Shown here piece after piece: positions 43,886-50,779 of a stretch of 64,000 bases of DNA. A program made the position numbers and the translations under genes. The stretch's first letter is position 1, and each line of letters begins with the position of its first letter. This DNA comes from Treponema porcinum (GTDB lineage Bacteria > Spirochaetota > Spirochaetia > Treponematales > Treponemataceae). The stretch covers positions 109,867 to 173,866 of the forward strand of contig NZ_FUWG01000004.1 in assembly GCF_900167145.1 (NCBI RefSeq). Reading direction: 5' to 3'. Below the pieces are notes generated by a model. It did not search any database. It saw nothing but the letters and a program-made list of their open reading frames with translations, and was not told the DNA's origin.

Positions 43886-45991
43886 TTACTCTGCGCCATT
43901 CTTATAATGAAGGACAATGACTGTCAAATCATCCTTAAGAGGAATTCCTTCTGTAAAACAACTGAACGCTTCAAGAATATAAGACAGGACGGACTTTGCA
44001 GTTTTTCCCGTAGCCTTTGAAAACACTTCGGAAAGCGTACGCTCGCCCATCTCAAACCCCATAAGATTCCGGCTTTCAATAAGGCAGTCTGTAAAAAGCA
44101 GAATATAAGAATCTTTTTCAAGAGTTTCTTCCACAACCTTAAAATCTTCCGGAAGACCGTCAATTCCTATGAACGAACCTCGAAAATCGTCAGAACCTCC
44201 GCCTAAAGCGTGAACCGCCCTGTCTGCCGGTCTCCTTACAAGAACGTCAGGGTGTCCGGCATTTACATATTCGATTTTTCCGCCGTCAATGCGTAAAAAA
44301 AGCCCCGTAAGATAATTTTCAACAAGCCCTTTTGCATCTGTCAGAACTTTGTTGAAATTCTTTAACAGCGCATCAAGTGCTTTATCCTTGCAAGAAGAAA
44401 AAACCTGCTTTGCAAGATATTTTGAAAGAATCCCTACAAGCCCGGAGGCAACTCCGTGTCCGGAAACGTCAAAAAGAGAAATGCCCTTAAGTTCTCCTGC
44501 TTTTTTATCCATATAAAAGTCATACACATCACCGGAAACAGATGCCATCGGGCGGAAATAAAATGCACAGTCCCACAGCTTTGTTTCTGGCGGACTCTGA
44601 CGGTAAAAGCTTTTCTGCACAAGTTCTGCCATCTTCATATCGCGCTGCTGAAGCTGCTGCTGCTCCTGAAGAATCCTGTTTTTGTACATAATTTCCTGCG
44701 TTTTGTCGGCAACTTCAATATTTACAATCGTATCGATGAGCGTCTTTATTGTAACAAGCCCCTTGTACATCCCGTTGCTTTCTACCACAACCGGAGAATA
44801 CCGCGTAGTGTCATCGCGCGCCATCGCCTTTTTAGAAACTTCAGTCACCGCTTCGTTTTCGTCCACAGAAAGAAAAGTTTTTTCCATAAGTTCGCTGATA
44901 ACCTTGCGCATGTGCAGGCTAAAGCCATATTGCGAACCAAACAAATCAAGGAAATTCCTGCGCGTTACTATTCCAACTACTTTTTTAGACATATCAACAA
45001 TGACGGCAAGACTGCATTCCGTGTTCACCTGAAACAGCTGAAGCACGTCCGTAACAGGCGTTTCCGGGAAAAGCGTAATTCCCGGAATACAAAAATCGCC
45101 TATGCATATTTTCTTTTCAGAAGAATCTGCTCGTTCGGAACGAACACGCGCATCAGCTGCTTTTTTTGATTGTGAAGAACGTTTTGGTACAGATTTTTTC
45201 TCCATGTTTTCTTTCTGGGCTGCAAGCAGCCGCCGGTTCTGCTGATACGACGAAATGAACGCGTAGGGAATAGTGCCTGTTTTTGTAAACTGTTTTTCCG
45301 GAGCACCGATAAAAAATCCCTGACCAAAAGAAACATCAAGAGAAAGCAGCACGTTCAGTTCCTCTTTTGTTTCAATGCCGGTTGCAATCAGTTTAGAACC
45401 TGTATTTTTGCAGAATTCAGAAAGGCTTTTTACCATCGACTGACGGACTTTATCGCCGTTTATATTACGCACAATCGACATATCAATTTTTATAAAATCA
45501 GGATTTAAGGCACATATTTCCTGAATTCCGCAGTTTTCAGCGCCAACATTATCAAGCGCAATCAGATATCCTTCATTACGGTAATAATTTACAAGAGATT
45601 GCAGAACGTCTTTACCTCCGCGATTTTTCTGCGTAATTTCAATGATTACCTGTTCAGAATTCATAGCATATTTTGAAAGAAGATTTCTCATATAGTCTTC
45701 CTTAAAATAATCTTCTGACATTGAAAGCGGATTTATATTAATGAAAAGTTTTTTACGAAGTCCAAATGCCCTCGCAGTCTTAACAGCCGATTTACAGCAC
45801 TGTTTGTCAAGTGCCCATACGCAGCCTTCTTTTTTTGCCTGCTCAAAAAGTTCCTCTACAGAAACATTACCTGCATCCTCGTCAAAACGGGCAAATGCCT
45901 CGTACCCTAAAACCTCTCCTGTGGAAAAAGAAACGACCGGCTGAAACACCGGATACATATCTTTCTGATTGATGAATTCTTCTGTTTTCAT
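43886..45991 (-). CDS. Degenerate EAL - CBS pair - PP2C (SpoIIE-type) phosphatase signalling protein
   Basis: 701 residues. Residues ~12-250 are an EAL domain: 'YEAFARF' and 'DFIKIDMSIVRNI' remain, but the DD motif reads 'LDNVGAE' and loop 6 'GIETKEEL', so phosphodiesterase activity is doubtful; it may bind c-di-GMP or only dimerise. Residues ~300-420 are two CBS motifs ('VVGIVTRRNFLDLFG', 'YKGLVTIKTLIDTIV'), then a short Gln-rich coiled coil and a PP2C-like Ser/Thr phosphatase (~460-695: 'SGDVYDFYMD', 'LFDVSGHGVASGLVGILSKY', 'LLFTDCLIESRN', 'DDLTVIVLHY'). This suggests an integrator of nucleotide signals that dephosphorylates an anti-sigma-antagonist-like partner. Partner unknown. Confidence 0.85.
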   Translation of the reverse strand: MKTEEFINQKDMYPVFQPVVSFSTGEVLGYEAFARFDEDAGNVSVEELFEQAKKEGCVWALDKQCCKSAVKTARAFGLRKKLFININPLSMSEDYFKEDYMRNLLSKYAMNSEQVIIEITQKNRGGKDVLQSLVNYYRNEGYLIALDNVGAENCGIQEICALNPDFIKIDMSIVRNINGDKVRQSMVKSLSEFCKNTGSKLIATGIETKEELNVLLSLDVSFGQGFFIGAPEKQFTKTGTIPYAFISSYQQNRRLLAAQKENMEKKSVPKRSSQSKKAADARVRSERADSSEKKICIGDFCIPGITLFPETPVTDVLQLFQVNTECSLAVIVDMSKKVVGIVTRRNFLDLFGSQYGFSLHMRKVISELMEKTFLSVDENEAVTEVSKKAMARDDTTRYSPVVVESNGMYKGLVTIKTLIDTIVNIEVADKTQEIMYKNRILQEQQQLQQRDMKMAELVQKSFYRQSPPETKLWDCAFYFRPMASVSGDVYDFYMDKKAGELKGISLFDVSGHGVASGLVGILSKYLAKQVFSSCKDKALDALLKNFNKVLTDAKGLVENYLTGLFLRIDGGKIEYVNAGHPDVLVRRPADRAVHALGGGSDDFRGSFIGIDGLPEDFKVVEETLEKDSYILLFTDCLIESRNLMGFEMGERTLSEVFSKATGKTAKSVLSYILEAFSCFTEGIPLKDDLTVIVLHYKNGAE

Positions 45992-46093
45992 ACAAGCACA
46001 GTAGAGAAAAACTGTTATCTTATCGTTACGTAAAAGTAAATAATTAGTAAATTGATGTAAATTTATAAAAAGGCAGGAAAGAGGACTGTCAAA

Positions 46094-47062
46094 TCAGCAC
46101 ACCCTGGCAGCATACACTGCTTTTGTTCTTTCCACTGCTTTTTCTTCGGTGATTTTCCCCCTTTCAAAGGATTTCTGGATTTCTTTCAACCGATTTTTCA
46201 TTCGGTGTTTTGTTTTGGAAAGCAGGAATATTCTGCTGGTGGTAATGCGCCAGCCTAAAAATGGTACTCCACGGAAAGTTTTTCCAAATACCGGGATTTT
46301 TAGAAAAAGGGCAAGTTTTTCAAGACAAAAATGGTCTACTTCGTCAAAAATGTTTTTTAAGTTCTTAACTGAATCGCCAAAAATCACCATATCATCCATG
46401 TAGCGCACATAGCCTTCTGGCTTCAGTTTTTCCAGAATAAAATGGTCAAGGGCAGAAAGGTAGAAATTTGCAAAAAACTGGCTTGTAAGGTTTCCGATGG
46501 GAAGACCTTTTTTTCTGCCTACTGAGTCGCCTTCAAAATCAATTTTATAAGAATCGATTACACCAAACAAAAGTTCAAGGCAGCGGGCATCTTTTATAAT
46601 CCTGCACAAAAACTGCTTTAATATAGTGTGGTCGATGGAATCAAAATACTTTCTTACATCAAGTTTTAGAAAAAACTCAGAGCGCCCTGCACATTTAAAA
46701 GCATAACGAACCGCAGCGTGAGTTCCCTTTCCTTTACGGCAGGCATAAGTGTGAAAAATAAACTGCCTCTCAAAAACAGGTTCCAGGACATTCATTATTG
46801 CGTGATGTATCACCCGGTCGGGGAAAGGCACAACGCTTATCATTCGCTCTTTGGGGTCGTAAATCTTAAACTGAATATATTTTGAAAGAACAGGGGGACT
46901 TGCAATCATTCTGTCGTGTATTACCTGAAGATTTTTGTTTACATTGCGTGAAAAATTTTGAACAGATTTTTTGCTGGTTTTTCCTTTTCGGGCTTTAAGC
47001 CATGCAAGACGAAGATTTTCGTAATCAACAATCTGACTAAAAAGGGATGCTGTCCGCTTCAT
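46094..47062 (-). CDS. Diversity-generating retroelement reverse transcriptase
   Basis: 322 residues. It copies the TR RNA into adenine-mutated cDNA that replaces the VR. Catalytic Asp in 'FFLKLDVRKYFDSID' (~135), the DGR signature 'GLPIGNLTSQFFANFYL' (188-203, where I-G-x3-S-Q replaces the Q-G-x3-S-P of group II intron enzymes), the polymerase box 'YMDD' (221-224) and 'FLGWRI' thumb. No maturase or endonuclease domain. The start overlaps the accessory gene by 26 nt, so the two are translationally coupled. The compact C-terminus ('VERTKAVYAARVC') looks complete. Fits retroelements of Treponema denticola type. Confidence 0.95.
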   Translation of the reverse strand: MKRTASLFSQIVDYENLRLAWLKARKGKTSKKSVQNFSRNVNKNLQVIHDRMIASPPVLSKYIQFKIYDPKERMISVVPFPDRVIHHAIMNVLEPVFERQFIFHTYACRKGKGTHAAVRYAFKCAGRSEFFLKLDVRKYFDSIDHTILKQFLCRIIKDARCLELLFGVIDSYKIDFEGDSVGRKKGLPIGNLTSQFFANFYLSALDHFILEKLKPEGYVRYMDDMVIFGDSVKNLKNIFDEVDHFCLEKLALFLKIPVFGKTFRGVPFLGWRITTSRIFLLSKTKHRMKNRLKEIQKSFERGKITEEKAVERTKAVYAARVC

Positions 47063-47564
47063 TCTGGGACTCTTTATCTGTGGCGTTTTGTGCTTCCGGG
47101 GATTTTTTTTCGTTCAAGATTTTTTGATATTCACTTAACAGTTCTTCTGCAAAATCCTTAAGCATTATGTTATTTGAATGAGGAAGGCTTTTTATTTCTT
47201 CCAGAGTTATGTCAGAGTTCTGAACAATTGAAGCAAGATGTTCGTCCTTGCAGACCATGTACGCTCCCACAAGGTGCTTTTCTTTTGAAAGTTTAGCCCG
47301 AAACTCTTTAAGCCTGTCAAAAAGTTCACGCTGTTCATCTGTTGCAAGGCTTGCACGCCAGTCAATTTTTTGGCGCCCGTTTTTTTCTCCAGGCTGCTGA
47401 ACATCCTTATATTCAACAAGAATCTGAATTCCGCAGTTAGAACCGCTGTTTATGATATTTTCTACCGTGCGGATAACAACATGTGAGCGCAAAAAGTGAT
47501 TGATTTCGTCACACTGACTCAAATTTCCAGACGCACTTATAAAAAAAGACTGATACTGTGACAT
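47037..47564 (-). CDS. DGR accessory protein with HRDC domain
   Basis: 175 residues from ATG at 47564 (AGGTG 9 nt upstream; a GTG 12 nt earlier overlaps that site). Residues ~75-150 fit an HRDC nucleic-acid-binding domain: 'LFDRLKEFRAKLSKEKHLVG', 'DEHLASIV', 'ITLEEIKSLPHSNN'. The N-terminal ~65 residues ('YQSFFISASGNLSQCDEINH') are a separate small beta-rich region. HRDC proteins are a recognised alternative to Avd next to DGR reverse transcriptases. The protein probably binds the TR RNA-reverse transcriptase complex (inference). The last 25 residues are charged and disordered. Confidence 0.82.
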   Translation of the reverse strand: MSQYQSFFISASGNLSQCDEINHFLRSHVVIRTVENIINSGSNCGIQILVEYKDVQQPGEKNGRQKIDWRASLATDEQRELFDRLKEFRAKLSKEKHLVGAYMVCKDEHLASIVQNSDITLEEIKSLPHSNNIMLKDFAEELLSEYQKILNEKKSPEAQNATDKESQNEADSIPF

Positions 47565-47624
47565 TTTTATATACACCTATACAAAATAAAATATATATGC
47601 TAAACTGATTTTTGGAAGTGCCTG

Positions 47625-47652
47625 ATTCTATGGCGGCGGCTCCCAAACTCAA
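47625..47652 (-). promoter_or_regulatory. Possible promoter for HRDC-RT
   Basis: Minus-strand TTGAGT, 16-nt spacer, TAGAAT, about 55 nt before the accessory gene. Needed if the terminator at 47787-47821 stops read-through from the TR. Confidence 0.4.
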
Positions 47653-47692
47653 CTGGTTTTGCCAGAATTTGATTTTAGGGAGGCTTTGCGGA

Positions 47693-47782
47693 ATGACTTT
47701 ATACGAAATTTTTTCGTTGGCTATTAATTTAGCCATTCTCATTCTGACAGCCCTTTCTTACTTAAAAGATAGAAAGAGTTAA
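47693..47782 (+). CDS. Small hydrophobic toxin-like peptide (type I toxin-antitoxin, Hol-Tox/TxpA-like)
   Basis: 29 residues: 'MTLYEIFSLAINLAILIL' plus a short charged tail ending K-D-R-K-S. One membrane helix (~residues 6-23) and a Lys/Arg-rich end is the plan of small membrane toxins such as TxpA/BsrG and the putative holin-like toxins. GGGAGG lies about 9 nt upstream; a TAAACT -10-like box lies near 47602. A terminator follows at once, and a convergent antisense promoter lies ~90 nt downstream. It is on the opposite strand to all DGR genes. A damaged copy without start codon lies at 51795-52345. Toxicity is inferred, not shown. Confidence 0.6.
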   Translation: MTLYEIFSLAINLAILILTALSYLKDRKS

Positions 47783-47866
47783 AAAGTAAAGCCGCCCTTT
47801 CGCGAAACAGTGGCGGCTTTATTTACAACACTGTGGAGACGACCGACAGAATCGGGCATTTCCATT
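47781..47866 (-). ncRNA. Candidate antisense RNA antitoxin
   Basis: Predicted from a minus-strand promoter (47873-47901) and the terminator hairpin 47787-47821: about 86 nt, overlapping the toxin stop codon and 3' UTR. Contains the small hairpin CCGA-CAGAA-TCGG, conserved in the second copy. Convergent 3'-overlap is the TxpA-RatA arrangement. Confidence 0.5.
47787..47821. terminator. Shared bidirectional terminator of toxin mRNA and antisense RNA
   Basis: TAAAGCCGCC (47787-47796) and GGCGGCTTTA (47812-47821), 10-bp stem; loop holds TTTCGCGAAA. T-run TTTTT on the minus strand (47781-47785). Confidence 0.8.
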
Positions 47867-47872
47867 TCTTTT

Positions 47873-47901
47873 AATATACCACCAACTCGCTTTTTCGTCA
47901 A
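47873..47901 (-). promoter_or_regulatory. Antisense RNA promoter
   Basis: Minus-strand TTGACG, 17-nt spacer, TATATT. The same boxes and spacing are kept in the second copy at 52268-52296. Confidence 0.65.
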
Positions 47902-47953
47902 ATTAATAAAAAATCAATATAGCACAAAATAAAAAAGGCGGGCTTGATTTTTT

Positions 47954-48036
47954 GTGAGTTTTTAGCGAAGCGTTAAAAAAACTCACGGCTCGTGCAAACT
48001 AAACGTTCGTTTACATTCCAGTTTTCAGCACGAGCC
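47954..48036. other. Structured region downstream of the TR
   Basis: Two stem-loops: GTGAGTTTTT...AAAAACTCAC (47954-47986) and GGCTCGTGC (47987-47995) with GCACGAGCC (48028-48036), whose loop holds AAACG-TT-CGTTT. They would fold in the RNA just 3' of the template repeat. Confidence 0.55.
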
Positions 48037-48159
48037 ACAGCACAAGTCCAGCAAAAGCATTTGCATTGTACGGAAAAACCATACCCTGCAGGCAAAAGTC
48101 CGGTTCTAAAAGTTTTTAAAGACGGATTACGGTTATTACCTGCCGCCTGTGTAGCTTTA

Positions 48160-48330
48160 AGAGCTGGAACGCACAACACGGAAACCAAGCACAATCATAC
48201 GCACCTGCTTTGATTGTGTGTTGCGGTTGTTCGGGTTGTTGTTGTTCCGGTTAGAAACCTGGCAGTTGTTATCGTTGTTATACCAGGAACCACCGCGTTG
48301 TACGCGGTTAGAACCAGAAGACGCGCCGGT
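48160..48330 (-). repeat. DGR template repeat (TR)
   Basis: 171 nt related to the VR at 48502-48648. Read on the minus strand in the target's frame it is full of AAC codons: 'SNRVQRGGSWYNNDNNCQVS' then N-R-N-N-N-N-P-N-N-R-N, and it ends G-F-R-V-V-R-S-S-S-stop. A TAG precedes it, so it is not translated as part of a gene. It lies 171 nt downstream of the VR end. An unrelated 33-nt block is at 48187-48219. Confidence 0.95.
48187..48219 (-). other. 33-nt block in TR absent from VR
   Basis: Where the VR has 9 nt (codons L-D-Y) the TR has 33 nt (codons T-Q-S-K-Q-V-R-M-I-V-L), in frame. CACAATCA (48190-48197) and TGATTGTG (48211-48218) are a perfect 8-bp inverted repeat with 13-nt loop. Confidence 0.85.
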
Positions 48331-48375
48331 CTAAACCTTTTTATTCGGACTTAAGCCTTTTTTATTTTTATGCGA

Positions 48376-48393
48376 CCGCGCCTAAAGGCGCGG
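48376..48393. other. Hairpin between TR and VR
   Basis: CCGCGCC-TAAA-GGCGCGG, perfect 7-bp stem, 4-nt loop. Confidence 0.6.
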
Positions 48394-48428
48394 CACTCAA
48401 AAAAAACAATTTACTCCACCGCCTTTAT

Positions 48429-48447
48429 GTGCCGCTTTAGGCGGCAC
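48429..48447. other. Hairpin between TR and VR
   Basis: GTGCCGC-TTTAG-GCGGCAC, perfect 7-bp stem; flanking CCGCC/GGCGG extends it. Confidence 0.6.
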
Positions 48448-48471
48448 CGGCGGTTCCGTTAAGTGTTTTTT

Positions 48472-48484
48472 AGCCCGTAGGGCT
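48472..48484. promoter_or_regulatory. Short GC hairpin/cruciform directly after the VR
   Basis: AGCCC-GTA-GGGCT lies 18 nt past the 3' end of the VR, flanked by T-runs on the plus strand. In the Bordetella phage DGR a hairpin just downstream of the VR stimulates homing; this has the right place and size. Confidence 0.6.
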
Positions 48485-48495
48485 TTTTTTTAAAT

Positions 48496-50637
48496 TTATT
48501 TAGAACTGGAACGCACAACACGGAAACCGTAGTCGAGGTTGCGGTTGTACGGGTAGATGCCGACCCCGCCAGAAACCTGGCAGCCGCTACCGTAGCTACA
48601 CCAGGAACCACCGCGTTGTACGCGGGTAGAACCAGAAGACGCGCCGGTGTCGGCGGTGCTGCTGTTTACAGTGCCGTACCAGTCGTAACACCATTCATAC
48701 ACGTTTCCGCTCATGTCGTAAAGTCCGTAGCCGTTTGCCTGCTTTGTCTTTACTTCTCTTGAACCTGTATCATTTGTATTTGTTGTATACCATGCTACAT
48801 CATCTACAGTATTGCTTCCTGCATAAGTGTAGTTTTCGCCTCCTCTTGCAAGCCATTCCCATTCTGCTGCTGTTGGTAAGCGGTAGCCGTCGGCTTCTTT
48901 GTCATAAGTCAGTGCATTCCATGTACTGTTGCTGGATGTAGGTATTGAACTATAATCAAGATTTTCCCAATCTGTTACCCCACTTACAGAGTAACATGGT
49001 GTTAGGTTTTCTTTTAAAGACAGTTTGTTACAATATGCAATAGCTGCATACCAGTTTACATAATTTACTGGATTGTTAAGGACTGCATCCCCTGTAAGCT
49101 TATTTCCATCCTTATCATAAGCGTTTGCTGTACTTAGATCAGTTCCCATCACTTCCTTGAACTCTCCTCTTGTTACTTCGTGGTCACATACATACATATC
49201 AGAAATTGTAATGCTTCTTCCGCTTACAAATACTCTTGAACTTGGTGTCCAGCTTTCGCTTCCTGTGATGGTGGTTCCTGTTACTTCCACAAAGCCCTCT
49301 GGGCAGTTGCTTACGGTTGTATTTACAGATACTTTGTATATGCGTTCTCCACCCTTGTTTCCAAGTTCATCATAAGTTACAAAGGTATAAATGTAGTATG
49401 CCTTTGTACTTTCTATGTCACTGAAGGTTTTGTTTAAAGTTCCTTTATTTACTGTTATAGCCTGGCTTGGTTCGCTGTTGTTTGTACCATCGTTAGTTGT
49501 AAAGGTTATATCTACATGGTGGTAGTCTGCGTCGCCTGGTTCTGTCCAGTTTATAATTATAGAAGATAACTCGCTGGAATAAACTGCATTTATTCCTTTT
49601 ACTTTTGCAGGTGGCGTAAAGTCAAAGTTGTCTATGGTTATCTGTTCGGCTTCTTCACGGCCTGCTTCGTCTATGGCGGCTACGGTGTAGGTTCCGTTTG
49701 CACTTTCGTCTTGAGCCGTAATGTCAAATGTCCATACTGCATTGTTTTCTGTTTCAGTTGCAGTAGCTGCAGTTTCGTCTGCAAGAAGTGTTTTTGCAAT
49801 AAGAGAACCGTCTTTTTTCCAAACTACTTTTTTTACTTTACTTGCGGTTGTTATATTTGCTTTTACAGTTACTTTTGTGTTGCTCTTGTTTCCTGTGTAG
49901 CCGTTTTCCTGTGGTACGGATGCTGTAAGGTCAATTTTTAAAGTTTCTCCTGCATCTGTTGCAACTGGTGTTCCCGTTACGGTTACGCCTTCGCTTTTGT
50001 TTCCGCTTGTGTCTACGGTTTTTACGGTAAAGGTGTATTTAGTGCCGTTTGTAAGGCCGTTTACATAAGTTCCCTCTGACTTTGGAGGCACCATCATGCT
50101 GGTGGTATCAAGAGCCGGAAGCACTACGCGGTTAATCGGCTTTGTTCCGCTGTAACTTACTTCGTAGCCGTAAACATCGCTGTCAGCAGCATCTTTCCAT
50201 GTAAGAAGTATTCGTCTGTCTTTTGCTTGAGCGGTAAGTTCTGTAACATTGGCAGGAGCAGTTTCATCTACCTTTTTGTCTACAATAATCGTCTTTTCTT
50301 TGATAGAAACCGTTGCAACGCTTACAGGGCTGTTTTCTATCCCTTCCTTGATTGCAATTGCCTTTACCGTTGCGTCTTTTGTAAACTCTACAATCTCGCT
50401 GTACTTTGTACTTTTTTTAGTCGGTAACGTTCCATCTGTTGTGTAATAGATTACAGCACCTTCTGTCGTTGTTGCCATTGTTACTTTTACACCATCGGCT
50501 GTTGCTTCTGATATAAAGGTTACGGCTGAACAATAGATTTTGTCTTTCCACTCTGTTTCTGTGTCTGTTTTACAGCCAAAGGCTGCAAGTGCCATAACCG
50601 TTGCCAAAATTACGGCAATCCATCTGTTTTTTTTCAT
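48496..50637 (-). CDS. DGR target: variable surface lipoprotein with FGE/C-type-lectin fold
   Basis: 713 residues from ATG at 50637 (GAGAGG upstream); the frame is open to 50769 but the signal starts here: 'MKKNRWIAVILATVMALAAF' then G-C, a lipoprotein Cys. Next a chitobiase-like/CHB_HEX_C repeat ('VIYYTTDGTLPTKKSTKYSE'), a fibronectin-III domain ('ILLTWKDAADSDVYGYEVSY'), an Ig-like segment, a second FnIII ('IIINWTEPGDADYHHVDITF'), and an FGE-sulfatase domain (~448-713: 'MYVCDHEVTRGEFKEVMG', 'YRLPTAAEWEWLARGG', 'GLYDMSGNVYEWCYDWYG'). The VR is the C-terminal ~50 residues, the exposed ligand face of the lectin fold. Same plan as T. denticola TvpA. Likely outer-membrane binding protein. Confidence 0.93.
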   Translation of the reverse strand: MKKNRWIAVILATVMALAAFGCKTDTETEWKDKIYCSAVTFISEATADGVKVTMATTTEGAVIYYTTDGTLPTKKSTKYSEIVEFTKDATVKAIAIKEGIENSPVSVATVSIKEKTIIVDKKVDETAPANVTELTAQAKDRRILLTWKDAADSDVYGYEVSYSGTKPINRVVLPALDTTSMMVPPKSEGTYVNGLTNGTKYTFTVKTVDTSGNKSEGVTVTGTPVATDAGETLKIDLTASVPQENGYTGNKSNTKVTVKANITTASKVKKVVWKKDGSLIAKTLLADETAATATETENNAVWTFDITAQDESANGTYTVAAIDEAGREEAEQITIDNFDFTPPAKVKGINAVYSSELSSIIINWTEPGDADYHHVDITFTTNDGTNNSEPSQAITVNKGTLNKTFSDIESTKAYYIYTFVTYDELGNKGGERIYKVSVNTTVSNCPEGFVEVTGTTITGSESWTPSSRVFVSGRSITISDMYVCDHEVTRGEFKEVMGTDLSTANAYDKDGNKLTGDAVLNNPVNYVNWYAAIAYCNKLSLKENLTPCYSVSGVTDWENLDYSSIPTSSNSTWNALTYDKEADGYRLPTAAEWEWLARGGENYTYAGSNTVDDVAWYTTNTNDTGSREVKTKQANGYGLYDMSGNVYEWCYDWYGTVNSSTADTGASSGSTRVQRGGSWCSYGSGCQVSGGVGIYPYNRNLDYGFRVVRSSSK
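48502..48648 (-). repeat. DGR variable repeat (VR)
   Basis: 147 nt, the last ~49 codons of the target. In the part alignable with the TR (111 nt from ACCGGCGCG onward) there are 18 differences; 17 fall on coding-strand A of the TR (changed to G, C or T) and one is C to G (a CGG codon read as GGG). Thirteen AAC/TAT/GAT codons of the TR became T, C, S, Y, G, S, G, G, V, G, I, Y, Y. The 3' end carries one C/T difference (AGC/AGT), near where an initiation site for mutagenic homing would lie. Confidence 0.95.
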
Positions 50638-50779
50638 AAAAACCTCTCTTTTATAGGTTTGACTTTTTACACCGCTTTGCAATAAAAAGAAAAGCGGCAA
50701 TTTACTATTAAGTTTGCACCGCAAACCTTCAGCATAAGGTAAGGCGAAATTTTCACCTGCTTTATGCATTTCTCAAAAG
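50638..50779. other. Leader of the target gene with short palindromes
   Basis: CCGCTTT...AAAGCGG (50672-50698) and GTTTGCACCGCAAAC (50722-50736) are relatives of the palindromes at 7184-7240. No promoter boxes I would trust. Confidence 0.4.

Noticed and set aside
44456..45169. A 237-codon plus-strand frame
   Set aside because: Antisense to the EAL-CBS-PP2C gene; no motif or start signal.
46094..47062. Group II intron or retron origin for the reverse transcriptase
   Set aside because: No maturase/endonuclease part or intron RNA motifs; the I-G-x3-S-Q signature and the TR/VR pair identify a DGR. No msr/msd-like structure was found.
47973..48194. A 73-codon minus-strand frame across the TR end
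   Set aside because: It is in a different frame from the TR coding sense, has no ribosome site and unlikely composition (many Cys); it is a shadow of the template repeat.
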